From the NCBI GenBank assembly GCA_021018995.1, contig CM037597.1, positions 34,908,936 through 34,972,935 on the forward strand: a stretch of DNA of 64,000 nt, read 5' to 3'. Shown here one piece after another: positions 22,701-32,924 of this stretch. Both the position numbers and the translations under genes were made by a program. Position 1 is the first letter of the stretch. The number at the start of each line of letters is the position of its first letter. This stretch comes from Chloranthus sessilifolius (taxonomy: Eukaryota > Streptophyta > Magnoliopsida > Chloranthales > Chloranthaceae). The notes under the pieces were generated by a model. It did not search any database and was not told the origin of the DNA. It saw nothing but the letters and a program-made list of their open reading frames with translations.

Positions 22701-24502
22701 ATCGAACTGAATCGGAAAATCTTAGATGGGGCCTAATCAAATCGAATGTTGAAATGAATCATGAATCACAAGAATCACAAAAATCCTCTAGGGATGAAAG
22801 ATCCACGTAACAGCTGGATTTAACTTTAGTTAACTAATTTTTTTATCTGATAGGTATGCTGGGAACCTGCATCCTCAAGTTTGTGGTATTGTTAAACATG
22901 TAGCTTACCTACAAGCCGAGTGCTAAGCTAAATCAATATAATTTTATTTTCTTAAAGAAAAATTTACAAAATTAGGAAAAAGATAGAATACACAAACCAG
23001 GCGTTATTGGTCCACGCAGTTACTCAGTTTTGTAGGTTTTTAACCTACAGCACTAAATATTAAGATCCATTCAATCTTAGAAGATTTAGCTAGTGTAAGA
23101 TTCAAGAGTGAATCACAAATCGCACACTGCAAGATTCAATTTTTAGGATTCAGACTAGAATCGTAAGATTCAGACTACATTGGCTACTATATTTATCATA
23201 GCTATAGTTCAATAAGAACGAAGATCACATTATGTAGAACTATGTCCTCATGGTGATTAATTCTTCTAGTTGATTGCCATCTAAGTCAGCTAGGATCCCA
23301 GAATGTTTGACATCTTTCAATGACGGACGGGAGTGACAGCCTGGATTGTCTGAATATCTCTATGATAGTCTATATTTACAAGGTAACTAGGGATCATCAT
23401 GGCTTTAAATTGTCAAATTTGAATATTTCAGACCTCGATACTGTGGATGCAGTTATGGTAATGTTGGAAAAAGCCTGCGACCTTAGAGGTGATCACCAAG
23501 AAGAAGAGAAAGTGAAAGCATAAAAAACCTACAAACGACGTAAATTAGACTACCTAATAGAGGAGAAATCCGAAGCTTCTTTGATGTCCTCCTAGGAGGA
23601 AAAGCACAAGACGGACGATGATTAGGGTTTCTAGGTTTCAAAAAAATAATAGAAATAAAAATAAGACTTACTGCTTCTTTAAGGTTGCTGGAGGTACGTC
23701 GGTACCACCAGAGTATTTTGATGTCAGCGCATGTTATAATGGTTATGTTTTCTAGGGTTCAAAAATAAAATCGAAAACAAAAAACTGTCAGTGCATGTTA
23801 ATGGTTGCCAGAGGTACGTGAGGCTACCAGAGCAGTTTGATATCATCAGAGGTCGCTGGAGGAGCAAGGGTTATTTGGGTTAGTGTTAGGCAATTAATTA
23901 GGTCCCCTCCCCCTCCCTTCTGCAATGTGGCTAAGAGAGAGAGAAGAGAAAAGGAAGTGGAAGAAGAAGAGTGGAAGTAAAAAAGGAAAATGGTAATTTA
24001 AAAACTGAGTTATGGTATTTTTTTCTATGAGTAAGCGAGATTGCAAGAATAACCTCCCCATCTCACTCTTATCGCCAGTGGCCAAGATGATTCTCTCTCG
24101 TTGGTGTTGGAGCCAGAGATGGAGCTCTCCATTTTTATATCTTCTTTCTCCGTCTCTCTTTTAGTATTTTTAGTTTTATGGGCCAAAAATGGGTGTTTCC
24201 AAACATTTTTGACAGAAAACACCCCAGTGCAAAGAACTGCAACAATCATCCATATTAAAAGGTTCAACCATTGGATTTGATAGTTTGGTGTGGTTCCCTT
24301 CTCCGGGGGGTGGGGGGCATGACATCAATGATTACGGTTTCTAGGGTTCAAAAATAAAGTAAAAAATAAAACAAAAGTGTCAGTGCTTGTTAAAGGTCAT
24401 CAGAGGTACATCGATGGCCACCAAAGCAGTTTGATGTTACCACTTACCAGAGGTCGCTGGAGGAGAAAGGGTTACTTGGGTTAGCATTAGGTGCTACCAG
24501 GC

Positions 24503-24551
<49 letters not shown>

Positions 24552-26160
24552 GATTAATAGGTTGATAGATTTGATGTCTTTTGAACTGAATTCATGCCTC
24601 TCAACTATGATTCTGTGAAATAGAGGATTCCACACGGGTCTCAAGGATAGTGGTTGAAGTGTCTCACTCATTTAAAGTGTCTCATGTAGGAGTGGATGAA
24701 AAAGTAATCACTAAGGATTGACTCTTCTCCTAAGCTTGATGAGGTTATGTAAAATTCCATCAAAAGCTGGGGGGCGAGGGGGAGGGGGAGGGGGAGGGGG
24801 AGGAAGTAAAAAAGAAATGGAGATTTAAAACTGGTCTCTCATATTTTTTTCTGGAAGTCTGTGAGATGAGCCTCCCTATCACACTCTTTCTCCCTGGTGC
24901 CCATGATGGTTATCTCTCGTTGGTGCTGGCACCAGAGATGGAGCTCTCCATTTGTCTCTTTCAGTTTTTTTGTATTTTATGGGCCAAAAATGGGTGTTTC
25001 CAGGCATGTTTTTAAGAAAACTTCCACGGCAAAGAACTACATCCAGTTCTACTAAAATCATCCATTTCAAAAGGTTCAAGAATCAGAACGGACGATTTGA
25101 TAGTCTGCATGGTTCCCTGCTCCAGACTGGATTTCTACCGGTCCAACTACAAGAGGGAGCAGTTTGATCACCAGTCAATTCCGGTTGTAAGATGACTATT
25201 TATATTATTCAATTGAAAGGGCCCAACAATGCTACAGAAACTTCTACCACAAGTTGGTACGAGACCACGAGGAGTGACAAGATACTGCGTTCGAATCATT
25301 AACATATAACCATGCCTCTATCATTCAGTTTGTTTCTTTTCTTTCTTTTGTTTTTTTTCCGGGTAATTCAGTTCGTTTTGTATCCCGCGTAATGATGAAA
25401 TGTGTTCTTAGATTTTTTCCCATAGGAATCGTCCTTACCCAGCACTCTGCAGTTTAGTTTGGTAATGTAGATCATGAATCTAACTGAATGACTTGAATTC
25501 AGAGACAACGTGCAATTGAAGCCATTAATGGAGCATGTGCCATGATTGGTCTAACAGCAGGCCTGGTCATTGAAGGTCATACTGGAAAAAGTATTCTGGC
25601 CCAGGTGAGTTCTATATACCCCTCGATTTCTTTAGGCTGGTGTTACTGCCACATCTCTTTATGTTACAACCACCTCACTTAAGCAAAGTAAAATCTGTCA
25701 ACTGCTTTGAATCGTATGATGGAGATCACTTTTCGTTCCAATCTTCCACATGGTAGATTTTGAGATCATGGGCCTACCATCAAACGGTCAGATGTTGATT
25801 ACACATGGCACACATCCCAAAAAATAAATGTGACCCATGTTCGATGGTATGTCATGATCATGTTCCCTTTTTGTGACGTGTGCCACATGTAATCAAAATT
25901 TGACCATTTGATGGTAGGTTCATGATCTCAAGATCTATTGCATGGAAGATCGGGACAAAAACGATTTTCAGCGTCTGATTCAAAGCAATAGACTTTTGTT
26001 TACTTTGACAAAGTGAGGCGGCTGCAACATAAACTGTTGTGGCAGTGCCACCAGCCTATCTATATATGTAAAAAAGAAGTAAAGACTATTGATTGTTAAA
26101 AGTTCTTTCCAACAGTTGGCTGGATATTGGAGTGCGATCACCAATTTCTTTACTCAATAG
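19590..26160 (+). CDS. LHC-like (LIL/HLIP/SEP-type) chloroplast protein, C-terminal exons
   Basis: Host gene. Three exons, 19590-19703, 25503-25604 and 26116-26160, are joined by consensus AG acceptors and GTGAGT donors. All are in phase 0 and the stop is at 26158-26160, giving 86 codons of C-terminus. The second exon encodes a chlorophyll-binding-type helix, IEAINGACAMIGL followed by TAGLVIEGHTGKSILAQL. The ExxNGxxAMxG pattern is that of high-light-inducible and LHC-like proteins, in which Glu and Asn ligate chlorophyll in a thylakoid membrane helix. Cys replaces the usual Arg-x position after the NG. The first exon is charged and Lys/Ala-rich (VDPLEAKHLAAKQMQAI). The transit-peptide exon was not found and may lie outside the window or in the TE-rich left part. 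Family members help chlorophyll or tocopherol synthesis, or photosystem assembly and photoprotection. I cannot place this one in a subfamily. The introns are about 5.8 kb and 0.5 kb and carry transposons. Confidence 0.82.
19846..20245. mobile_element. Palindromic Mutator-like MITE with perfect 9-bp duplication
   Basis: Exactly 400 bp, flanked by AATATTATA at 19837-19845 and 20246-20254. The ends are GAGTACCTTTAAATCCACCC inverted, with near-perfect repeats of about 50 bp. The whole element can fold into one long hairpin. The 9-bp duplication places it with Mutator-like elements and is the best evidence for the classification of the whole family here. It sits in the large intron of the LHC-like gene, 142 bp after the exon. 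Confidence 0.85.
20255..21755. other. AT-rich intron sequence
   Basis: Inside the 5.8-kb intron. No exon is seen. There are weak ATTC/GAATC-rich stretches at 20330-20390 and 21000-21130, and a short tandem word (ATTATAC, ACTGGAAATTTTT) near 21620-21670. Confidence 0.5.
21760..22690 (+). mobile_element. Possible solo LTR or LTR fragment in the intron
   Basis: The stretch differs in texture from its surroundings. It has a TATA-box-like word, GGTATAAAAAGAG (about 22505), followed by a purine-rich R/U5-like stretch. No matching second copy, TG...CA pair or target duplication could be set, and no coding region is present. Low confidence; it could be another repeat. Confidence 0.25.
22691..23630. 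other. Intron sequence without a recognised gene
   Basis: GAATC/GATTC-rich words occur at 22690-22790 and again at 23060-23190 in partly opposite sense, perhaps the ends of a decayed MITE. No target duplication was identified. Confidence 0.45.
24507..24552. repeat. (GA)n microsatellite
   Basis: About 20 GA dinucleotides with two interruptions. It lies in the second unit of the duplicated intron segment. Confidence 0.92.
24770..24804. repeat. (GGGGGA)n microsatellite
   Basis: Hexamer repeats of GGGGGA, about five units, with four or more G-runs close together. It could form a G-quadruplex on the plus strand. Confidence 0.9.
25503..25604 (+). CDS. LHC-like gene, chlorophyll-binding helix exon
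   Basis: 102 nt, 34 codons, phase 0 at both ends. The acceptor is TTGAATTCAG and the donor GTGAGT. It encodes almost the whole HLIP-type helix, with Glu and Asn of ExxN at codons 6 and 9. The exon directly continues the reading phase of 19590-19703. Confidence 0.83.
25635..26056. mobile_element. Palindromic Mutator-like MITE filling the last intron
   Basis: The ends are GGCTGGTGTTACTGCCACA (left) and GGCTGGTGGCACTGCCACA (right, reverse-complemented). The core is the same as in the other copies. It makes up about four fifths of the 511-bp intron 25605-26115 and leaves 30 bp to the donor and 59 bp to the acceptor. No clear 9-bp duplication survives. Confidence 0.7.
26116..26160 (+). CDS. LHC-like gene, terminal exon
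   Basis: 45 nt encoding LAGYWSAITNFFTQ and a TAG stop. The acceptor is TTTCCAACAG. It completes the helix exon, whose last codons encode ILAQ. Confidence 0.8.
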   Translation: MAGYWSAITNFFTQ

Positions 26161-26482
26161 TACATTTTTGCCCTGTGGATTCACCTTCCACACCACTGTC
26201 GAAGCACATTGAAGTATGAAGAATTGATGACCTATTATAAAACTCGAATCATTCTTTGACTGGTATACTATTTATCAGTTCGATTTTGGGGCTATGACAG
26301 TTTTTCTATGTAAATCGCATTCTTCTCATGCAGGTTACATTGATGATAAATATAGTGTTACCAATGTAAGGTCTCTTCTCAAGGGGGAGAAGATCTGGAT
26401 TGTAATAGCATTATTTGGATTCGCCAATCTGAAAGATCAAAGAAAATTTTTCATGTTGATCAGAATTGTAGAAAAAATTGAG

Positions 26483-26600
26483 TATTGCTAATGCCACACC
26501 AAGTTTGCCATCTGCATGCCATACTTGAGCAAACTTTTGGCAATAATCCTTTAGTTTGGTGTGCACATAGCAAAATTTGGTGCGGCAATAGCAGCACGAA
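26483..26600. repeat. Compact inverted repeat downstream of the LHC-like gene
   Basis: The left arm TGCTAATGCCACACCAAGTT pairs with the complement of a right arm ending TTGGTGCGGCAATAGCA, with a pseudo-palindromic middle. It is about 118 bp in all, resembles a small MITE, and lies about 320 bp after the stop codon, so it may be within or near the 3' UTR. Confidence 0.55.
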
Positions 26601-27895
26601 TAAAATTTCCTAATCTGGGTAATTTATACATTGTTTCCCAAAAACAAAAATACAAGCCCAAAAAAAAAGTTCTTATATTTTGGAGAGCCACCAAGACTTC
26701 CAAACAGCTCCCTACTTCACTTACATAATTTGTAACTATATTTCATTACAATCATAGCTTTGTACCATCCATTTGAGGTTGGTGACTCTACATGATTTGA
26801 CAAAAAAATTTGCAAGAAGTTATCAACTGGACGCCAACGCTCTTTCTCATCCACTTGCAATGAGGAGTTAAACTTATAATTTATTCCGAGTCTCGGGACT
26901 ATGGAACCGGTTGCAGAGATCCCTGCAACCACACCAGTTGACAATGATGTGACACCGGGTCAAAGTGATCAAGTGCCACACAAAAATTTTGGGCACGATT
27001 TGATATATATCCACCATTAAAAATGTGGTTGAAGCTCGATAAAATCAATATACCAAATTTGTGGGGCATCACCTTATCTTTTGACTCAGTCAAAAAAATA
27101 AAAGAAAAAAATTATTATTTTATAAATCACATGCCACATGACTAACCAACCCAAAATAGGTGTTGTTTTGAGTTGATCGGGCCACGGGACATGTGATAAT
27201 GACCTGTTGCAACTGGGTGCATTTCCCCTCCACTCCTATGAGTCCATGATGGACCGTGCAACCTCTCAAACTGCTAATTTACGCTCTTTGAATTTGAAGG
27301 CAAACTGGCATTTATTTTATATATCATGAAACCTTGAGTTTATGTGTGGGAATAACCTCTTTACAAAACTGTGTGAATCTGTCGTATCCACGAGAGCCTT
27401 GTGCATTGGGTACGACAGAAAGCTTGCCTTATGCATTGGGTACAACCTTTATTCTGAAAGCTTGGGTGTTTGAGAATAAATGTTCGAGCAACTGAGCAAC
27501 CGACAGGAGGTCAGCTGAACATTTCTTTCGTAATTTTTTTTTTTTTTTTTTTTTTTGCCATTAGTGTCAATATCAGCTGATATGATCGGGCATCCAGCCG
27601 TTGAATTCTCATATCTTTATTGATTTTTCTTAAATGTTTTACTGTTTTTAAAATAATTTTTCCACGACAATTTCAAGATTAACCTGCATGATCGGGTTCA
27701 GCCAACGATAACTGATCAATTTAGAATTTTCCTTTTGATAAATACATGTTTCTCTTGACACTAGTTAAAGCCCTCACCAAGTCTTTGCGAAAACAATTAC
27801 TTTGGGGTCATAACACTCCAAACTCCGCAGCTATACTCTAGTAGTTTTTATTGTGGCACTTTTTTTTCTGTGGGCCCCCAACTACCTCTATCCCC
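26601..27895. other. Intergenic interval between convergent genes
   Basis: No exon recognised. It contains a poly-T run at 27534-27556 and no bounded element that I could define. Confidence 0.5.
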
Positions 27896-28276
27896 AGGAT
27901 ACCCCAAGTACCTTGAGGGCATCCTACACTTAAAGCCATTGGTTGCTTTACATCAAAAGATGGAGATCGTGTTTCGTTTCAATCTTCCATCCAACGGATC
28001 TTGATCCCATGAATGCACCATCTAACGATCAGTTTTCAATTCCATGAGGCACAATTCCCAAAAAAACATAGCCCGAAAGTCATGTTTGAGCAATCGTAAC
28101 CTTAGATTTATGCTTTTGGGATCTATGACACGTGGAATCAAAAACTGACCGTCTGATTGTATGTTCATAGCATCAAGACCCCTTGGGTGGAAGATTGGAG
28201 TGAAAGATGATCTCTATCAATGGTTCTAGGCATATGTGCCCCTCAATATTCAATGGGTGTGTTTAAAGCTACCCTT
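27896..28276. mobile_element. Palindromic Mutator-like MITE, worn copy
   Basis: The core words are present: AAGATGGAGATCGTG, CAATCTTCCATCCAACGG, CACGTGGAATC, GGTGGAAGATTGG. The right end (reverse complement GGGTAGCTTTAAACACACCC) resembles the GAGTACC-type end of the 19846 copy. The left end is diverged and no target duplication was found. Confidence 0.55.
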
Positions 28277-28572
28277 TTTAATATTTGACTTTTGGTCATT
28301 CACACCCTAATTGCTTCTTTTTTTCCTTCTGGTTATTTTTGCTGCTGACATAATCAACATCCATTGCATCAAGATTCTATGAGGAGCTAAACTTTCAAAG
28401 CACTTGATAGGTGTTTTTATAAAATTAAATCCATAATTTCATTAAAATAATAATGCACAAGAGACGCTGACGAAAAACGGGGAGCACGTTTATAGCAAAC
28501 CCGCATTTATAATTTCCCAGAATAAAATGATTACACAAACATCAACATTTCTTGAAACTCTATTTTACACAG

Positions 28573-28756
28573 GGTGGTCAGGTCCAACCAGGTTGAACCG
28601 GATTTTGGGTTCAGCCATATCAGCCACATTGGATATGGAAGTATCTCGACTTTCATGGTTTTTTTATAGGAAGGCGTCCCAGTCAAAATTCTCCTATTTC
28701 CATGGACTGCAGATGTGGTTGAACTCAAAATCTGGTTCAACTTGGCCCTACAGAAA
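28573..28756. repeat. Inverted repeat, MITE-like
   Basis: The left arm GGTTGAACCGGATTTTGGGT pairs with the complement of AACTCAAAATCTGGTTCAAC on the right, with further pairing inwards. It is about 180 bp and lies just downstream of the minus-strand gene's stop codon (28870), possibly in its 3' UTR. Confidence 0.55.
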
Positions 28757-28869
28757 TCTCAAAATCAAAATTTGATCACACGAAAAAAGTTACAACATTC
28801 TTCTTTGATTTTTTCGGATGGATAGAGTATCTGTAAGTACTCGGGTTTAGTCACCTCTGAATTAAGAAA

Positions 28870-29042
28870 TCAGTCTTCGCTTCTAGTATCATAATCTTTC
28901 ACCATCAAAATCTCGCCGCAGAATTTTTTAGGCACCTGTTCAAGTACCTTTCCTTCTTGCCATGCTTGTGCAACCATTACTCCAGGTCCAACATGGCGAA
29001 CATATACAACCACATGATCATCAAATGGCTGGGGATGCTTTG
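28870..29042 (-). CDS. Unrecognised gene, terminal exon
   Basis: 57 codons plus the last two bases of a split codon. The acceptor is ACATTTTGCAG on the minus strand. It ends YDTRSED and stop. Confidence 0.7.
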
Positions 29043-31379
29043 CTGCAAAATGTACCAAAAGAAAAACGGTACCATCTTACATCGAAATAACAAAACTACA
29101 AACACACGGACCTTTAAATTATGCTACTAATAAACGAGGAGTCACATCTATTACCTACGCCAAAACTATACGTTTACATAGATCTGATTTATTTCAGGGC
29201 TGGTGTTACTGCTACACCACTTTGTGTTACAGCCACCTCACTTAAGCAAAGTTAAAAAATCTGTTGACTGGTTTGAACCAGATGATGGAGATCGTTTTTC
29301 GTCCCAATCTTCCACCAATAGATTTTGAGATCATGGTTTACCATCAAACAGCCAGATGATTCCATGTGACACACACCCCCAAAAAGTGAACATGAACCAC
29401 ATTTCATGGTACGCTATGATCACGTTCACTTTTTGACATGTGTCATGTGTAATCAACATTTGACCGTTCGATGGTAGGCTCATGACCTCAAGATCTATTG
29501 TGGAAGATTGGGATGAAAAATGTTTGCCATTGTCTGATTCAATGCAGTCAACATATTTTTACTGTGATTAAGTATGGTGGCTGTAACATCAAATGGTGGG
29601 GAGTAACATAAAATTAACTACATTGGAAATTTACCTTTACAGCTTAGGTTAAGATTTTAGGGTTTGATGTGGAGAAGAGAGCAAGAATAGGGATGAATAG
29701 CATAGTAAGACATTGTGTCATACTAGCCCTTCGTAATAAGAAACTTACTACATACAGACTCGCTTGTATACTCTACAGACCAAAATGGTACTACGCAGAT
29801 ACAAACATATTACATACACCAACAAACACCTCCACATGATCCGACTTAAAATGAAAATTTTGGAAATTTTACGCCAATACCAAAAAAATTCAACATTTTA
29901 AAAGATTTTAATCATAAAATAGTAAGAGTTGGTAAACCGACCTGTTCACTCTGAAGTGTGAATGCATCAGTCTCCTTCCCAAGGATTGACAATTTTAGCG
30001 CAAGGAAATTGACCCATTCACTCTCGATGTGTACTTTTCACTTTTTTGCATGATCATAAATAGTTGTGCACTTCCCAAGGTTTGACCATTTTAGCATAAG
30101 GAGATTGAACCATTCACACTAGAGAGTGAACAAGTCAGTTACCCTACACCAACTCTATCCGTAAAGTTTGACCATTTTACCATAAGGGCACTGAACACAC
30201 TTGAGAGTAAACATATCGATTTACCCTATATACCAACTCGACTAGCATATGTTCCGTTCCTTTTGTCTTCTCATTTGTATACTTATAAATGAATCATTAC
30301 TAGTGAGTCATCAATTCATCTTCATGCTCAACTCACTCAATTAATATTTATAAGCACTTTGTAATAAGAACAATACTCAATATACTAAATTATTCATTTT
30401 TTTACTGAGATTAATTATATCTCATTTACCGAGTTATTGATTAAACCTCATTGTAGCAATTATTTATTTACTTATAAAAAGTGTAAGTAATATGCAAGCA
30501 TACATAAATATCATATTTATATTTAGAAATATTTTTTTGTTTATATTTTGCATAGGGAAAAAAAATGGGCCATGCCATTGGATCCATATCTGTCCCAAAG
30601 GTGGCAAATATGGCCTCCATTGATACTCACTTTTTACAACTTGCTTGGCAATCAAAACATCATCTTTATGAGAGGTAAAAAGGGAACACCATGGTAGCAA
30701 AAAGGGAGCGAAGTGTGAAAATAGAATGTGGTCTTATCAAACGCATTAATTAAGAGTAGGAAGCTCCGGAATTGTATTTATTTGGCTATATAGACCTGCA
30801 TTATTAGCATGCAATATGAGCTTTAATGATGATGCACATTAATGTACATAAGTAATTGATATGTTCTCAATGAAGCGCTATGCTTAAATGATGTCTATAT
30901 TATTGGAGTTTTGGTAACTAAGCTAGTTTGTGGTCTGCAAAATTCCTTAATACTGTAAATAATCAACGATAACATTTATTCGAGTTTAAGAACTATTACT
31001 CAAAACATCACCGAATTAATAATAAAATGGAATTAAATATTTACTCGACCTGAAAAATAAAGCAAACTAGCATAACCAGTCAAACGGAAAGGATACAATG
31101 AAAAGATTAGTGGATTCACATGTGGATTGTGAAATTGAAATATCAGATGAAACACATTAAAGCATTGTGGCGTACCTGGTATTGGGAAGCCTTTTGGATA
31201 GTCTTGGAGATCCAAAATCCCGTCGCCAAATTCATATGCTAAATCACATGGTTGTTCTGTGGGCATTACTTCCTTAAGCTGGCTCACTCTAAAGTATAAT
31301 GGACTAAAGGAAACTGCAATTCTTGCAAAAACTGATCCATCTGAATACATCCAATGTTTGTTAGGCAGATATTTTATGA
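28870..31379 (-). CDS. Unrecognised host protein, C-terminal exons
   Basis: Host gene on the minus strand. The terminal exon 28870-29042 (173 nt) ends in TGA. The exon before it, 31176-31379 (204 nt), has a CCAG|GTACGC donor and a TCCTCAG acceptor. The phases fit, since a codon split 1+2 across the junction gives Ala. The predicted C-terminus is 125 residues. It starts KYLPNKHWMYSDGSVFARIA, includes an acidic stretch (DLAYEFGDGILDLQDYP), and ends in a beta-rich part with VVVYVRHVGPGVMVAQAWQ and KKFCGEILMVKDY. The texture is that of a conserved globular protein under selection, not of a transposon. I do not recognise the family and assign no function. The 2.1-kb intron holds a Mutator-like MITE. 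It converges with the LHC-like gene, stop to stop about 2.7 kb apart. Confidence 0.7.
29204..29608. mobile_element. Palindromic Mutator-like MITE in an intron
   Basis: About 405 bp with GTTACTGCTACACCAC ends (the right end reverse-complemented begins TGTTACTCCCCACC). The core is the same as in the copies at 18917 and 25635. It lies in the intron of the minus-strand gene. Confidence 0.65.
29940..30235. repeat. Degenerate tandem repeats
   Basis: The order GACCATTTTAGCATAAGG, TTGAACCATTCACAC, GAGTGAAC, TACCCTA is repeated about three times with a spacing near 105-120 bp and many differences. It lies in the same intron. Confidence 0.55.
30250..31175. other. Rest of the intron, no feature
   Basis: AT-rich, no bounded repeat or exon seen. 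Confidence 0.5.
31176..31379 (-). CDS. Unrecognised gene, penultimate exon
   Basis: 204 nt. It starts with two bases that complete a codon begun upstream, then 67 full codons and one base of the Ala codon completed at 29042. The reading contains no stop in this phase. Confidence 0.7.
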
Positions 31380-31895
31380 CTGAGGATAAACTATAGTACA
31401 AAATAACAGCAACCTTCAAAGCAATAACAATTGCATTTGGATAGAATTAGGAATTTTCAAATCATAGCCCGGGATGCAACAAACATGCAACAAACAGCGA
31501 CAAGAGCACAGATAAGAAAGCGATGCTGCCAATAAATGTTCTATTCTTGAACACGAATATTTTTAAATAATAAGCACAAAGGTTTTTATTTTATTTTAAA
31601 TCGAGCTAGCATTTATTCATACTGCCCTGAATTCAATACAGATAGTCCATATACAACAACCATTCGAGGGATGAAATTGTTGAAACATGTTTATTAAACT
31701 ATGTAGATGAAGAAGAGGAGGAGGGGTATTGGAAGGGACGTGACATGGTGTATATCTATTATCAATCACAATGTCTCCTTAAGTAAAGGCTCATACAGCT
31801 ATATAAAAAAATAAAAATGGAAAGAACCTATCCAAGGACACTAACAACTAGAAGAAACTAATTAAGAAATGACTAACCATAGCTATCATGTGATG

Positions 31896-32145
31896 GCCCA
31901 GACCTAACCCAGTATATTGTCCGGTTCTGCCACACTAGGCTCCCTGATTTTAATACGTCGTACATGGAAGGGGATGGCCTCACTTCTAGCCGATGTCCAA
32001 GATGAGTTTGCAAGCAATGTGGGACTAAAGCATCCCATTAGGCGGGAACAGGGACTCAACCCTCGGGCCTCTACCCTTAAGCAGGCATTTCAGGTCGGTG
32101 CATATCATATTTGGCACGACCCTATACAAGAAAGCCAAGTAATGG
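31896..32145. mobile_element. Possible LTR/TRIM-type fragment
   Basis: It begins TGATGGCCCAGACCTAACCC followed by AGTATATTGTCCG, a phrase common at the start of small plant LTRs. A pol-III-B-box-like GGTTGAGTCCC lies on the minus strand near 32050. No second repeat was found, and the right side runs into an (AT)n tract. Confidence 0.25.
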
Positions 32146-32149
32146 AATG

Positions 32150-32229
<80 letters not shown>
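32150..32229. repeat. (AT)n microsatellite, about 80 bp
   Basis: An uninterrupted alternating TA tract. It produces artificial Ile-Tyr reading frames on both strands. A G-run of about 16 nt follows at 32346-32361. Confidence 0.97.
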
Positions 32230-32233
<4 letters not shown>

Positions 32234-32499
32234 TCCCACCAATTACGCGTACACATTTAATATCCAAAAAAATGAAAATTCAACACGAACTAATGACTAA
32301 ACCAGATTTTAACAGAAATAAAAGGGATTTAGGGGGAAAAAGGAAGGGGGGGGGGGGGGGGAGGGCTATAAGGTCATATTCATCATATTCATACAAAAGC
32401 AAATGAAAGATCCCCCCAGGGCCTAACTGCCCATTTCGCACTATGGGTACGACCACAGCACTTAAGCTTCCTTATGGAAAAGTAAAGCCAATGGCAGAC

Positions 32500-32552
32500 C
32501 TGAAGGATCCCATTTACCAACAAAAAAGAATTTATCGGATACCATTGCCCAT
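32500..32552 (-). CDS. Possible further exon of the unrecognised gene
   Basis: On the minus strand a 53-nt stretch, preceded by TCCAAG and followed by a weak donor GTCTGC, reads WAMVSDKFFFVGKWDPS. It leaves one base (G) that with the two leading bases of 31379 gives Val. The phase match and the globular-protein texture support it, and the weak splice sites do not. Confidence 0.35.
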
Positions 32553-32924
32553 CTTGGATTTCAAAACAATACAAAGCCATCCTTCAAGGTCTTCTCTCAC
32601 AAGTTAGGAAGCGCAAAAATGCCTTACGGTGCACCTTGAAGCAGTTTTAGCAAGAGGGGAGGGGGTGAATCCTCAAGGACATACACCTCGAGGGTTGAGA
32701 GGATGTTTTGGTAACCTACCTAAAACGTTAGAGCAGCAATTTCCAAAATCTGCTTTTCCATTTTTCAAGTAATCGTTAAATACTTTCAATATGAGCCGGC
32801 AGTCTTACACGAAAAACAGAAAAAAGAAACCCTAAAGTTTCCCAGACAAATCATTTTGTTATGTGTAACAACAACCCAGTAGGCCACTCATCCACCATGC
32901 CTTTAGTTGCTTTGGTTTTCAAAG

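Larger units (their letters stand above)
23640..25150. repeat. Diverged direct duplication, two units of about 600-800 bp
   Basis: The unit at about 23750-24300 and the unit at about 24330-25150 share, in the same order, GGTTTCTAGGGTTCAAAAAT, TGTCAGTGC, GCTGGAGGAG, CAGAGATGGAGCTCTCCATT, and TTTATGGGCCAAAAATGGGT. A partial third start is at about 23620. The second unit is expanded by a (GA)n and a (GGGGGA)n microsatellite. The open frames in it are not conserved between the units, so it is non-coding repeat within the intron. Confidence 0.75.

Noticed and set aside
20330-23190. MITEs with GAATC/GATTC ends at 20330-21130 and 22690-23190
   Set aside because: Similar words occur at both sides, but no terminal inverted repeat or target duplication could be fixed.
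31917-32300. Open frames with (IY)n on both strands
   Set aside because: Translation of an (AT)n microsatellite; no protein.
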